The notes under the pieces are model-generated. The model ran no database searches. It saw nothing but the letters and a program-made list of their open reading frames with translations, and was not told where the DNA came from. A stretch of 64,000 nucleotides of DNA from Hyaloscypha bicolor E (lineage: Eukaryota; Ascomycota; Leotiomycetes; Helotiales; Hyaloscyphaceae), in the NCBI RefSeq assembly GCF_002865645.1, contig NW_020194628.1:930001-994000 (forward strand), written 5' to 3'. A program made the position numbers and the translations under genes. Shown here in pieces: positions 35,901 through 48,900 of the stretch (positions are counted from its first letter, which is position 1; each line of letters begins with the position of its first letter).

Positions 35901-38900
35901 AGTTTATAGATTATTATATCCGTCCGGTATAATAAGTCTTTTATTATAAAATAAATAGCTATTTAATATTTCCTATAAATCCGTATTTTCCCGGGCCTTC
36001 TTATATTTGTCCTCCAGGGCTGGGTCTATCTGATTAGCTTATAGAACTTCGACTATAACTAATAGCTTGTCTATTTCTTCTATTTTGGCAGGAATATAAG
36101 CTATATCTTTTATTTTAGTAGAAGCGAGAATTAGGTCTAATAGGATAACTTATCTAGTTCTTTTAGCCTCTTTAGCCTATTTCTAGGTTAGTATAAGCTC
36201 GTTCTTTCGGGATAAGATATCGGTAATAGTATTATCTTTATCTGGCCAATAGGTAATCTAGTAATGGAATTATAATAAGAAACCCATTTATCGGATTTAT
36301 TATTCATTTAATAGCCTCTTAATACCGAAATACTCGAGAGCTTTATAGTCGGTAATAATTAGAAAATTAGGTAAGCTAATTAGTTCTATCTGCTATTTCC
36401 GGAGTCCTTAAATAATAGTAAGAAGTTCCTTATTATAAATTTTATAGTAGCTCTCGGCTCCTTAAAGAGTTTTGGAATAGAATGAAACTGGATACTATTA
36501 TCCGTTCTCTGGACTTTTTTAAGAGAGTATATCTATAGTAGCTAGGTCCGAATAGTTGGTTTCCAGGCAGGTTTCTCTATTATATTTGAAATAGAAAAGT
36601 ATAGGAATAGAGAAAAGCAGATTCTTAAGCTAATTAAAGGCATCTAGCTAGGTTTTATTGAGTATAAACTTTAATAGAGTATTTCTTTTGGTTAGACGGT
36701 TTAGGGGACAGGAGATATATTTATAGGTTTGAATAAACCTATAGTAGAAATTACAGAAGCCCAAAAACGACTATACCTCTCTTTTTATTATAGGTTAGTA
36801 CCAGTTTCGGATAATAGAGGTTTTAATAGGATCTATTTATATATTTTAATCCGAGATAATAAATCCTAAGAATATTATTTTAGAGACTTTAAATTCGTAT
36901 TTATAGATATTAACTTGTAATCCGGTATCCTAGAGCTTCTATAGGACCGTTCTAATATACTATTAATACTTCCTCTTATTCTTGGAAAAGATTAATATAT
37001 TATTAATATAGGCCAAATAAAAGTCATTCAAATAATCTATTAGGATAGTATTAATATATTACTAGAAGATTACTAGACTATTATAGAGTCCAAATAGTAA
37101 AACTATTGGTTTAAAGAATTTATATCTTATCCTAAAAGCTATCTATACTATAGAAGCTAGTTCTATACGAATTCGGTTAAAAGTATATTAAATATCTAAT
37201 TTGGTAAATACCGACGATTTAACTAATTAGTTAAGAGTCTTGGTAATAAGTAATAGGGAATAGCGGTTCTTCTTTATTATAGTATTTAGCTATTAATAAT
37301 TAATACAAAATTATAGGCTACTGTTTTTCTTTTTAATAAATAAGACTAATAATAAGAAAGGGAATTCGGATAGCTTAATAAAACCCTTTTTCAGGTTCTT
37401 AATAAGATACTCTCTTATTTTTTCGAGTTTACTAGAGCTTATCTTATAGAAGTAAGCCGTTTTTATTAAGGGGTCTAGTCTATTAAAACGGAGCTTATAG
37501 TTAAAGGGTTAAGACTAGAGAAGCTTATCTACTACTTTTTTGGAGAATACCCTAGCTATATTATATAGCTATATAGGAAGGGATACCCGGAGCTCTTAAA
37601 GTTCTTTGGGATTAAAAGATAGTATATTACTAAAAGTATTAGATTTATCCGTATCCAGGAAATATATTAGGTTACTGGTTTGAGTATAGTATCCGGCGGG
37701 CTATAGTATTAGTTATCTAATTACTATAGGTAGTAGTAGATATCTCTTTGGTTTATAACCCTGTTTCTTAAATATATAGTTAATCTTATTAATAGTAACT
37801 AATCCGACCAAGTTACTGGGGTCTTTGGTATTTAATTAAAAGGCAGCTACTCTAATAAAATAGCAGAAATAGTCTAGTAGCTCGACTATTTTAAGAGTAT
37901 TAAAGTCTAGCTTTTCCTTTCTTATCTGGTATTTGGCTTTCCTTATAAGAAGGTCTTATAGAGGGATAAGAAGTATATCCTTTTACTTCTTGGGTCTGAT
38001 TTTACTAGTTCCTTTTAGGATTCTAGTTAGAATATTTTCGGAGCAGTTGCCTTTTTAATATTTCTTATTAAAATATCGGATTTTCTAAATAAGGTCTAGC
38101 TAATTTATCTTATGGTTTTCTAGCTAATAAAGTTAATTCCATTAATAGTTCGGTAGGATATTATACTTTACTAGCTATTTCCTTTCCAGGATTATATTAT
38201 AAGAGCCAAAATCGGTAGTAAGCAGGTATTATTGAGTTTAGGAATACTAATTAATAGCTAGATCTATAGTAGCTAGATATTAAATAGCTTTACTAGGTTA
38301 TCTATTGAAATCTTATAAGGAAATAGGAGTTTTAAGTTTATATAAGGGCATTTATAGTACTTTTATTAAGGGGCAAATATACTTTTAGTTAATTAGAGTA
38401 TATATATTTATTCCGGTATTTACTAAATACTAGAAAGTTATGGTTTTATCTTTCTAGTATACTTAATAATTAATAAGGAACTAGTTTCTGCTAATTAGCT
38501 AAGTAAGATCTACGGGTTCTTAGTAGAGTTCTTATTCTAGAAGGTCTATCTCTATACCTAGAGCTAGACTTTTCCTGACTTATTAATATTATACTTCTTA
38601 TTAGATAGTAGATAGGAGCCGGTATTCTTATTATCTACCCCTGAATTATTGACTCTCTCTAAATAATCCTCTTTAATAGATATAACCTTATTAAAGTCAG
38701 GACAGGTATTTTTTATATATCCAGGCTTTCTATAGCTATAATAATAAAGACTCTCCGGTTAGTCTAGTCTCTTCTCAAATTCTCGGCAGACTACCTCTTT
38801 TGGCTATAAGAATACCGGCTACTAAGGTTAATCCGTTAGATATAGGATTACTATAACTCTTTGGATTCCGGTAGGCTTTCTAGCCCAAGATAGTATTTAA

Positions 38901-40200
38901 TAGCAAATAGTCTCTACTAGTTATTTCTTCTGGAATTACCGATTTTTAATTAAGAGAAGCCTATTCTCTTATTCTATATACTACTTGGTAAGGTCCCTGG
39001 AAGTATTGAACTTCTTATTACCCAAGCTTTTAAATAGCTCGAGATTCATTTTATCTATTAAGTTATTATATTAGTTATCCGGTAACTTTCCCAGTTTTAT
39101 TATTAAGTAAGTAAACTCTACCCAGAATACCGGAAACGGCTTGTTTTTTTATCTCAGGTACTAGTATGTTTCTTTTACTTTCTGGTACTCTATCTCTTTA
39201 CTTTTACTATAAGCTTACTAAAGGATCTTAAAGATCTATTTAATAGTTAAGATCTGTCTAACTAATCCAGGTTCTAGTTAATTATAGATAAAGTTACAGG
39301 TATCTCCGGTAACTAGTTATACTATATAAGTAATTTTTAGTAGTTTACTATCGAATTCAGAGGAGTTCTATATTAGTTTATTCCTTATATTAAATATCCA
39401 ATTATTAATCTGGTAATTATTCTTACTTGTAAATAGGGCAGGATCCTTAATTCTAATAAGCCGTAATTAATTACTATAGACTGAAAGCGGGAAGAAGCCT
39501 TGGTATTGGCCCCTAAACGGTTCTCCTAACGGAAATCTATAGTATTCCTGAATATCTGCCTATTTGGATCTCTATTTTATTACTTCTTCTTATACTAGTC
39601 TTTCCCTTATATAAAATCGACCGGTAATTGCCTCTAGCTTATTAACTTTTTTAGTAAGTTAGTTAATATATAAGTAGAATTTCTAGTAATATTCCGTTTA
39701 TTTATTGGCTATAAGATAGTATTCGTTAATAAGGTTATTCCGTATAAGTAATCTCTACTAGGCCTTATCTATTTTCGGAATATTTATACTAATTTTGAGT
39801 TCCAAGTCGGCTAGCTATTTCTTAATATCTTCTTCCGGAATAGTATTATAATAGCTTTCCTGGTAATATGGATTTATAATATCAAAGTCCAGCTTCTCTA
39901 TTTCATTATACTAGAGCCTCTTATCTAATATACCCATAGTAGTAGTACTTGGTCCCGGGCCGTCTATAGTAGCTTTAAAAGAGATATTAGCTATAGAGAT
40001 AAATACTAAATAAGTTCTTCTTATTTAATATCGGCAAACTATAACCGATTATTATCTTGTCCAGTTTTAAGTCGGTAGACTAAAACCGACTATTGTCTTT
40101 TCTTATTTTAAATTAGTAGACTACTACTAATTCTTTTTATACTAGGGGAGAGGGCCGGTTCTTTTATTCTTATTAGTATTAAGGGAATATTATCTGCTCT
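33000..40200 (-). pseudogene. Degenerate gag-pol of gypsy 32699-40605
   Basis: On the minus strand, in order from the right: a gag zinc knuckle near 38750-38705 (RKPGYIKNTCP with its first cysteines and the histidine converted to tyrosine); reverse transcriptase with LFGLYNS and AYINNILIFSKN near 37090-36975 (family: AYIDDILIFS); then an integrase segment near 35800-35620 (FIANCYEYQKS, DDLSIDFHTPGS). The region from about 34000 to 33000 is Lys/Asn/Asp-rich in frame and is probably the C-terminal tail. Short open stretches survive (for instance 33890-33585) but stops, YINN for YIDD and lost zinc ligands make it inactive. The domain order is that of Ty3/gypsy elements. Confidence 0.85.
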
Positions 40201-40400
40201 AGTTAAGGGTCAGGCTCCGAGGTTAACTAGGTTATAGAGGACATTATGCTTCTAGTTAAGCTCTCTAATTCTTTATAGTTCGAGGAGGTTATTAAATATT
40301 AAAAGCGGTATTCTATCTTCGCTTTCCAAGAATAAATACAGGTCCTTTGCCGGTAGTATTATATTGTCTCTATAGGCCAAGTTAAGTAAACTTAGTATTA

Positions 40401-40605
40401 TATAATAGCGGGATTAATATAATGGTCGAAGGCTTAAAGTTTAAAGAATCTCATATATTAGAAAATACTAAGCTATAGAATAAAGTAGGGAGGATGCCTT
40501 GACCTTTAGTATTATTCCATTCAAGTAATTCCGGCTTAGCTTTATTTTGTACCTGTTTCCGATATCCTGTCCTTAGCAGATCATGCCCTTATACCAGCCG
40601 TTATA
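40401..40605 (-). repeat. 5' LTR of gypsy 32699-40605
   Basis: 205 bp, partner of 32699-32903. It retains GCGGG and GCCGTT where the partner has GCAGG and GCTATT. Confidence 0.92.
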
Positions 40606-40610
40606 CTATA

Positions 40611-43600
40611 TAGTAAAAACGAACTAGAGCTTCTAATTTTTATATTTAAATAATATAGCTAGGTATTTAATTAGATTATTTTAGAAAATCAAAATACTAA
40701 ATATTTAGAAGCTTCTATAATCTTTATTATATTCGGAAATTAAACTAGTAAAGAATTAGATAGTAAACCTGATTCGAATAAGAATAAATACTATAAGTAT
40801 TTATATAAAAGTTCTAAAACTTATAAATATAAATAAAACTTATTTAGTTATATTATTATAGAAATTATAATTACTAGATTAAATAAAACTTAAATAAAAT
40901 TTAAGCCTAATAAGAAATAGATTAGAAAAATCCGGAAAAGAATCTTAACTAAATATTAAAAGAATCTAAAACCTTAGCTAAAAGAGAAATATAGTATGAA
41001 AATTACTAGTAAATAAGCTATAGAGAAGCTAATACCTGATACTAGTTCTAAAAAGAAGTCCAAAATATCCGGAATCTAATTTTCTAGAAACTTTAATATT
41101 ATTTTAATAAGTTCTATATTTATAATTTAGAGTTTAAATTAGGAAATCTATATAATATTTAATTTTTCAAAATATCTGCTTTTTTAGAATATTTTACTAA
41201 ATAATTATAATATTATATATTTAATTAATAGTAAGAATCTAATTAATTCTAATACTTTTATTAAAATAAAAATTAATAATTATATAAAAGAAGAAATAAC
41301 TGGTTTTCTAATTACTAGATATAATACTTATATAATTAAAAATATAATTAATAGATTTATAGAACTATATATTAAAAATCTAATTTTCTATAATATTATA
41401 GTTATTAAAGAATTCTATATAAATATTATTTCTAAAACTTATTTAGTAAAAAAGAAAGCTTAGTATTATAAATATAATCTTATAATTAGACTAGAAAATT
41501 ATAAAAAGAATATAGGTTTAATTTAGTTTTCTTTAAATATAAGTTACTTTTTATTTATTTTAATATTTTATTTAAAATTCTTACTAATACTAGTAATATA
41601 CTTATATTTCTAATACTTAAATATTTAATTAGAGCTTAGTATAAGAAATTAAAGAAATATCTCAAGTTAAGAAATAATTTAAAAGAAAAATAATATATAA
41701 AAGCAGGGTATTTAGTCTATAAAGCTTTATAAAAGCTTATTAATTATATATATAATATAAAAATTAATAAACTAATAAGAATTATATATAAATTCTATAT
41801 TTAGATATATATTAAATAAGTAATCTTATATAAGCTAACTAAAAGAAAGTTTATTTAACTATTTTAAAGAATCTTATAAGATTTATTTAATTATTTAAAT
41901 AATTATAATAATTTAAGCTAGATTTTAATAATTAAAAACAAATTTAGTAAAAAGTTCTTTAGATATCTTTTACTAAATAAAGAAAGTTTAATAGTATTTA
42001 ATATAATTAGAGATTTTAAATAATAGATATATAAATAATATAATCTTTTAATTATTTATATTAAGTATAATTAGAAGAAAGTTATTATACTTTATTGCTT
42101 TACTAGTAAATTTGGTATTATATAACTATAATAATATATATAGCTAGAGCTAGTATTTAGAATATTAAAGCTTTTATATATATAAGCTTCTTTTCTTAGT
42201 TTAGAATTCTCGAATTAAAAGCTATTCTATTTTACTTTTTAAGTCTAGAGTTCCGGTTTTATAATAAAAGTAGTTATTCTAATTTAAGAAATATTAGTTT
42301 ATTAGATTTAAATAAAGAAAGAAAGTATTAAAATCGAGTTTTCTTTTTTATATATATATAAGCTAAATAGTAATATTAAATAAATAAAATAGGAAATTAT
42401 AAATAAAGCTATTATAATATATTTAATAGCTAATTTAACTAAAAAGCTATAACTAGAAAGCTTTATAGCTATAATTTACTTATATAATTAGAGCTTCTTA
42501 TATATATTACTAAAAAATATTAAATAAAATATTTAATTTATAATTCTGTAATTATTTCTATTAATATAATCCTAGAATATATCTAATAATTAAGAATTAT
42601 AAAATAGAATAAAATAAGAAAGTATTTAAGATTATATTATATAAGTATATTAGATATTTAATTAGATATATTATATCTAATATTTATAAAATCTGAGTTT
42701 CTATATTTAATAAAGTAATTATTATATATAATATTATATTTAATAAAAAAAATTTTATAAAAAGAATTATAAATATATTAAAAACTATAATATAAAAATT
42801 ATAAAAGATATAATAAAACTATTTCTAGAAAATAAGATTTAAAATACTAAATTAATCTTTAAAAATAAGAAATTATAATATAATAGCTTATTAGAATAAA
42901 TAGAAAATAAGCTTAAACTAGAGAATAATAAGTAAATAAACTAATAATTAAAAGAGCTTATAAATATATTAATAAATTATAACTCGAGAATAGAAAGTTT
43001 TATAGCTTTATTAAAAATAGAACTTATAATTCTATAAAATACTTTAAAGCTAGAAAGTATATTAAAGTTTAGAAATAATAGAAATAAAGATATTAAGTTT
43101 TTAAAAAGACTTAGTATTATAAAAAGAAATATAATAGAATATATTAGAACTATTAGAGAAATATATTAAACTAATAAAAGTAAAAAAGAATTTTTTTAAA
43201 ACTAGTAATAAGATTTACTAATAGTTCTTATAAATAAAATAAAATATTTATTTATAAAATAAGTAAATAGCTTAATAGAAATAAGAGAATTCTTTATAGA
43301 AAAAACAAATAACTTAATTAAAATAAAAGATTAAATAATAAAATTAAAGAGAAAATAAATAAAAAAGCTAATTATTAGAACTAGAGATAAATTAATCTAA
43401 ATATACTTATATAAGAGAAATAATTAGAATAGAAATCTAGATAAAGCTAGTAATAGTATAATTATTATAATAAGTATATTATTATAAATAATAGATAAAT
43501 TAAATTAGATTAACTATTTAGAATTTCTTTTAAGGTTTTTCTAATCTAATTAGCTAAAGAATTATAAAAAGGAATTTAATTATAAGACTATATATACTAT

Positions 43601-45250
43601 AAGTATAATAGTAGTTTAATTAAAAATATATTTAGAATAAAATATTTCGGATAATATAATAATAAAAAAATTTATATTAATAATTTTCTAAAAACTCTAA
43701 AAATATAAAATAATTTAAAGAAGTATCTAGCTAGAAAGTATTTGAAATCGGATATTAAATTAGAAATTAATAACTTTAAAGCTCGAAATTACTAGAGAAT
43801 TATTTCTAGTAATAAAGTAAATATATTTCTGATTTCTTTAAAATAAATATTTATATATAAAATTAATTCTAATAAGTATATTACTTAGTATTATTTAAAG
43901 CTAGTAATTTATAAAAATCTCTAAAAACAAATTATTTCTATTTATATATATTATTATATTTATAATAAGATCTTTTTAAATAGCTAATATAATTATAGCT
44001 TATTTTAATTTAGAAATAAAATACTTTAATATTATTAATATATTTATTAATATAAAAAGAAATTTTAATAAACTTATAATAATATATAAGCTATTAGATA
44101 GTTTTAAGATATTAAACTATATAATAGAAATAGATTAAGTTCTATATAAGCTATAAAACTTTTTTATTCTATAATATAAATACTAGATAAATACTTTTAA
44201 AAGAATTAGATTCTTTGAATTTAATAAAAAGCTCTATATTTATATAAATATAGATTATAAGGTTTTTTTTATTTTTTTTATATAAATAACTTTTAAGTAT
44301 TTTATTATAAAAATAATAAAATATATATTTAATTAATTATTATTTAAATTAAGATAGTTTATAAACTTTAAAATATACAAGATATAGAATAGTTCCTAGA
44401 AGTTTATATAATTAGAAATTAGAAAACTGAAAAGCTTTAGCTAATTTATAATACCTATATTAAGAAAATTATTAAGAAGTTTAGAATAATAAATAAGAAA
44501 TATTCTAGTATTTTATTACCTGAAATTAATTTTTAAAGATATAGTAATTAAGTTTATTTATATTAAATTAAGATATATTAGAAAAGAATTTAGATTACTA
44601 ATTTAGATTATAATTATAATTAGATTAAATATAGCTTTTACTATTTTAGTACTTTCTTAGTTTTTAATAAACCCTGTTCTAGAATACTTTATAGCTATAG
44701 ATTAGGCTCTCTAATACTTGTTTAGAATTCGGTTTTTAGTAATTTAATATAATAGAAAATATAAAAAGATATAGCTATAAATTATATTTAATACTTTATA
44801 TATAAATAATATAAATATATAATAATTAATCTATAGATATATAATTTTCTTATTTAGAGATTTAATATTATAGAAAGCTATTTAATAAAGCTTTATAATT
44901 ACCTTTTTAATTAAATTAGAAATATATAAAATTACTTATATAATAAAAGAAATTATAGCTTTCTAGAAACTATTTAGAGATCTATATTTAGATCTTAAAA
45001 AGCTTTAAACTATATTTTATAATAATAAATAAATTATTTAACTAATTATTAAAAAAAAATAAAAGAATTATTATAAAGCTTTATTATATTAATATCTAGA
45101 ATATATAGCTATATTAAAAATATAATACAAGTATTTTTCAAGTTATATATTTTTAAATAAGTAATATTTCTATAAATAAACTTATAAAAAAATTATTCTA
45201 ATTTAAATTCGAGAATTTTAGAACTTTATTAAATCTTTAGAATATTAGAA
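40611..45250 (+). pseudogene. Degenerate gag-pol of the nested copia host (right part)
   Basis: Plus-strand fragments: end of gag with an eroded Cys/His knuckle near 40780-40850, protease-like segment near 41400-41470, integrase to about 42740 (interrupted by a solo LTR at 42083-42266), a Lys/Glu-rich linker near 42880-43500, reverse transcriptase with FFYINN at 44279-44290 (family: FYVDD), and RNase H with NPVLEY near 44683, FLFRDLIL near 44855, KEIIAF then FYNN near 45015 (family: CDN), and the end FRTLLNL near 45225. A one-base shift occurs in the T-run before YINN. Conversion is heavy throughout. Confidence 0.75.
42078..42271. mobile_element. Solo LTR with AAAGT target duplication, inside copia integrase
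   Basis: A 184-bp unit (42083-42266) starts TATTATAC and ends TTTTATAATA, flanked by AAAGT at 42078-42082 and 42267-42271. It matches the unit at 6503-6683 in the same orientation, with transitions and a few short indels. Confidence 0.75.
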
Positions 45251-45441
45251 TAAAAATCGAAATAATTAAATAATATAAAAAGAGGCTTTTATTTATATCT
45301 TTTATTTATAAAATTTATTAAAATAGTAGAATTTAAGAACTAATAGTAAAAGATCTAAAAGTATTCTATTATAGTATTAATAAGCTTATATAAAAAGCTC
45401 TTTATCTAATTAGACTATTTCTTGTTTTTTTTAATAGCTTT
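45251..45441 (+). other. Downstream region of the nested copia host, left piece
   Basis: Lies between the end of RNase H and the insertion site of copia 45447-51803. With 51809-52735 it forms about 1.1 kb between pol and the 3' LTR, longer than most copia 3' leaders. Frames read Lys/Leu-rich but nothing is recognised. Confidence 0.4.
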
Positions 45442-45446
45442 CTAAA

Positions 45447-45750
45447 TATCGGTTTACCAGGAATATATAGTACTATTATATAGGTATAGAAGTACTATTT
45501 ATATAAGGTTAGTAAAGTTATTATTTAGAAGTAGGGATTATAGTATTATAGTATTAATATATAATCCCTAAATCTACTAAGCCTAAAGGGATCTAGTCTA
45601 CTAGTCGAGTTACTAATAGGATGCGAGGTTATATAACTATATTTTGTATTTCATATCCTATTACCTATATCTTATTACCTATTACCTATATCCCGTATCC
45701 TATATCCCGTAACTATATATATAATTCCCAGAGAAATAGCTATACTAATA
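45447..45750 (-). repeat. 3' LTR of copia 45447-51803
   Basis: 304 bp. Its tandem CCTATATCTTATTACCTATT region is more converted than the same region of the partner LTR. Confidence 0.9.
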
Positions 45751-45989
45751 CTAGAAACTCTCTAAAAACGTGAAAAATAGTATCTCTCTCTAATCGCATA
45801 TAAATTCCTTAATCCGGCCTAATACCAGATTTCCCAAATGCTTTATATATCTATATTACTTCTGAGGTTTTGGTTATATGCTAAAGGCTGCGGCCTTTTA
45901 TACGTAACTTCCCCTTTTATAATATCCTCCTATCTTATATATCTATTTTCTGCTCTATCTATACTCGACCTATTTCTCTATATCTAATT

Positions 45990-48900
45990 ATATAGTATTC
46001 ATATTAATTAGGCGCTTGAGGGCATTTATTAGCTTTGATTTTATTATGAAATCGGCAGAATTTAATTTTCCCTTAATTTACTTGACTTCTGTAATTTCTT
46101 ATTATTTATATATCTAGTAGAGGCATATTATATTAATTATTAGGCGTTTCTCTCGAGTAGTACCCAATTTAATAAGATATTCATATAACGACTTCAAATC
46201 CGTATAGATAACTAGTAGTAGTTCTATTTCTAGTACTCTATTAATTATAGATTTAACTAAAGCGTCTATATTAAAACCGTAAGCCATACTATAGAGTTCC
46301 GAAGCTAGAATGCTTCTAGTAACTCTCTTGTATTTAGTAGAGAACTAGTAAATAATATTAGTATATCTAGTTCTATTTACTAGAACTAGAACGTATCTAA
46401 TCTGGGAGGAGAGATCTTTATTATTTATAAATAAAGCATTTGTAAAAACGATTAAATATAAGGACTTCTTTACTAGCTTTACGAATTTTAGTTTTCTGGT
46501 AGTATTCTTAATTTGTTATTAAATATGCTTATTAAGTGCCTTTATATTAGTTTCCGAGGGTTTAATAGCTTGAGTAGTAATTAATAGGTTATATAAAGCT
46601 TCTAGTTAATAGATTAATATAATATATACTCCTTTTACGTATTAGGCAATATATTAGTTCTTAATAGAGAGATTTTAATAAATAGTACTCCTATTACTTA
46701 TAGTAGTAGTATTCTTTATAGAAACGGTTCGGAGGTTCTTATACTAGTATTCCTATATAAGAGTAATTCCAGTAGTATTCGTATAAATAATACCTCTATT
46801 AAATTTGAGATCGTAATTAAAAGTAAGGGATTCATACTCCTTAGCCAAGAACTTAGCCTTATAGAGCTTTAGTTATTCTGCCTTTATAAAATCATTAGTT
46901 CTAATAAATAGAGTATTATTAGTTTAAAGGCCGACGATTCCGAAGGGTTACTTACTATAGAATAGGCAAGGGTTATAAGTCGACTATTTTATAGAAAGCT
47001 TATTAATATAGTAGGAATAGTAAGTTTTAAACTAGTGGTTCCCAGCTTCCGGTATGCCATATAGTGGTTTTATAACCTTTAGAACAAAATCATCCTTTAG
47101 ATTTAGCTCTCTAGTAAGCTTATAGGATAGGTTAATATAGAAATTGCAATTGAGTAAGGTTATTAATTAGATATAAGCTTACGAGATATTATATAAATAT
47201 AATTCCGTAGTATCTATTATTATAATAGTAATACTAAGGATAATTCTCTGGCTAATATATTAGATAGTAGGTAATTATATTAATATTATATATTTCTTAC
47301 TATTATTATAAGCTTGGACGACTAGTCTCGACTTCTTAAGCTCTTTCTTTATATTCTTATTCTTAATCTTATTAATGAACCGGGAGTTAAAGATATATAC
47401 CTCCTTTAGTACCTGAGATCTAGAAATAACCTTAAATATACCCTTTTCCAGGAGGCTAGCAACTTTAACTTAATGGGAATCCTTATATAGTTCGTTATCC
47501 TATAGGAATACTGTAATATCCGGGGTCTTATAAGGGCATTCTCTATTATGCTTTGGTAAAATAGCAGGAGGAATCATGCCCGTATTACCTTTGGCCTTGC
47601 TATTAGGTTCGGAAACAGGTTCAGGTTCGGGGCTATTAGTAATAACCTTAATATCTCCTATATAAAAGGGCTTTACGGAAATTAAACGGAAGGTAGTATT
47701 ACTATATAGTAAAGCTAGTATGTAGTTCTTTCTATTAATAGCTACTAGCTTATATAGTCTATCCTAATTACTAGGTTAACTGGTATTTCCTTTATATTAA
47801 ACGAGAATATTCGAATTTAGGGGTAGTTTATAGATATTAGTAGTACTAGGACTATTTCGGGTATTTAAAGCATTTGTAATTTAATATCTAGCTTAAAGCT
47901 TCTGAATTTCCACTATTACCTTCTTAAGTACTACTAATTACTATAATATAATAGGTAATAGGATATTATATTTAGTTATTTAAGGTAAAGTACCGTAAAT
48001 TAAAAGGATTAGAATAATACTATTAGATCCTATAAAGTTATTAATAGTCTTAAAAGCTATTTGGAATACGGTATTCTTATTAATTCCGTTAACTTCGGCT
48101 ATAATAATAAGATAGGTATATTAGATTAGGCTATAATAGTATTCTATAATTCTAATAGAGTTATAAGCTTCTATAGGAATAATCTTGACCTTGGTTCCTA
48201 TAGTATTTATAAGCTAAATAAACTCCTTACTAGTAAACTGCTTTCTAGTATCTACTATAATCTAATTAGGAGGGCCTAAATAGTTATTAATCTAGTATTA
48301 CTTAAGTATGTCCCAGATATATATTATACTAATATTCTGGAGCCATTAGCCGGCTTAATATTAAATGCCTTTATTAATAATATAAAGTATAGGCTTACCG
48401 GAAATATAGAAAATATTAATAATAATAAAGTAATTAAAGCTAATATTATCTCTTAGGTTAAACTTGAATTATCCGGGTAATTGGCTATATTTCTGGTATT
48501 ACTTATAGTACTTTATAAGATACTTAAGGGCTTTTATATTAATATTATAGCTTATTTATTCTAGTATATTTCAGAGCTTACTAATAAATAAATAACTAAA
48601 ATAATAATATAGATATTATAATTTAACCTTTATAAGAAAGTAGGGGTTATAAGTAAAGAATTCGGAAATAAAGCCTTATAATATAGTATTCCAAAGCAGG
48701 AAAGAATATCCAAAACGTTATATTATAAGTATGTATTTTCCGGTAAAAGTAATAAGATAATTAGTAAAATTATTAAAGTAGATCCCTAGCTTATTTATAT
48801 TAGCTAAGCTAAGCAAAAATAAAGTCTTTAAAGGTATAATATAGAATTATACTTGCCTAATTAGTATACTTACTATTATAGATCTAATAGAAGATATAAA

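Larger units (their letters stand above)
32694..40610 (-). mobile_element. Full-length gypsy inserted in the copia gag
   Basis: LTRs of exactly 205 bp at 32699-32903 and 40401-40605, with TATAATAGC...GCYRTTATA ends (from TGTAAYRGC...GCYRTTACA) and CTATA at 32694-32698 and 40606-40610. Length 7,907 bp. Minus orientation: a purine tract (TTTAGGGGGGAGG) adjoins the left LTR, and pol reads on the minus strand. Base composition is clearly higher in G+C than in the host, so it has been less mutated. The roughly twenty differences that I count between its LTRs are all transitions. Confidence 0.92.
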
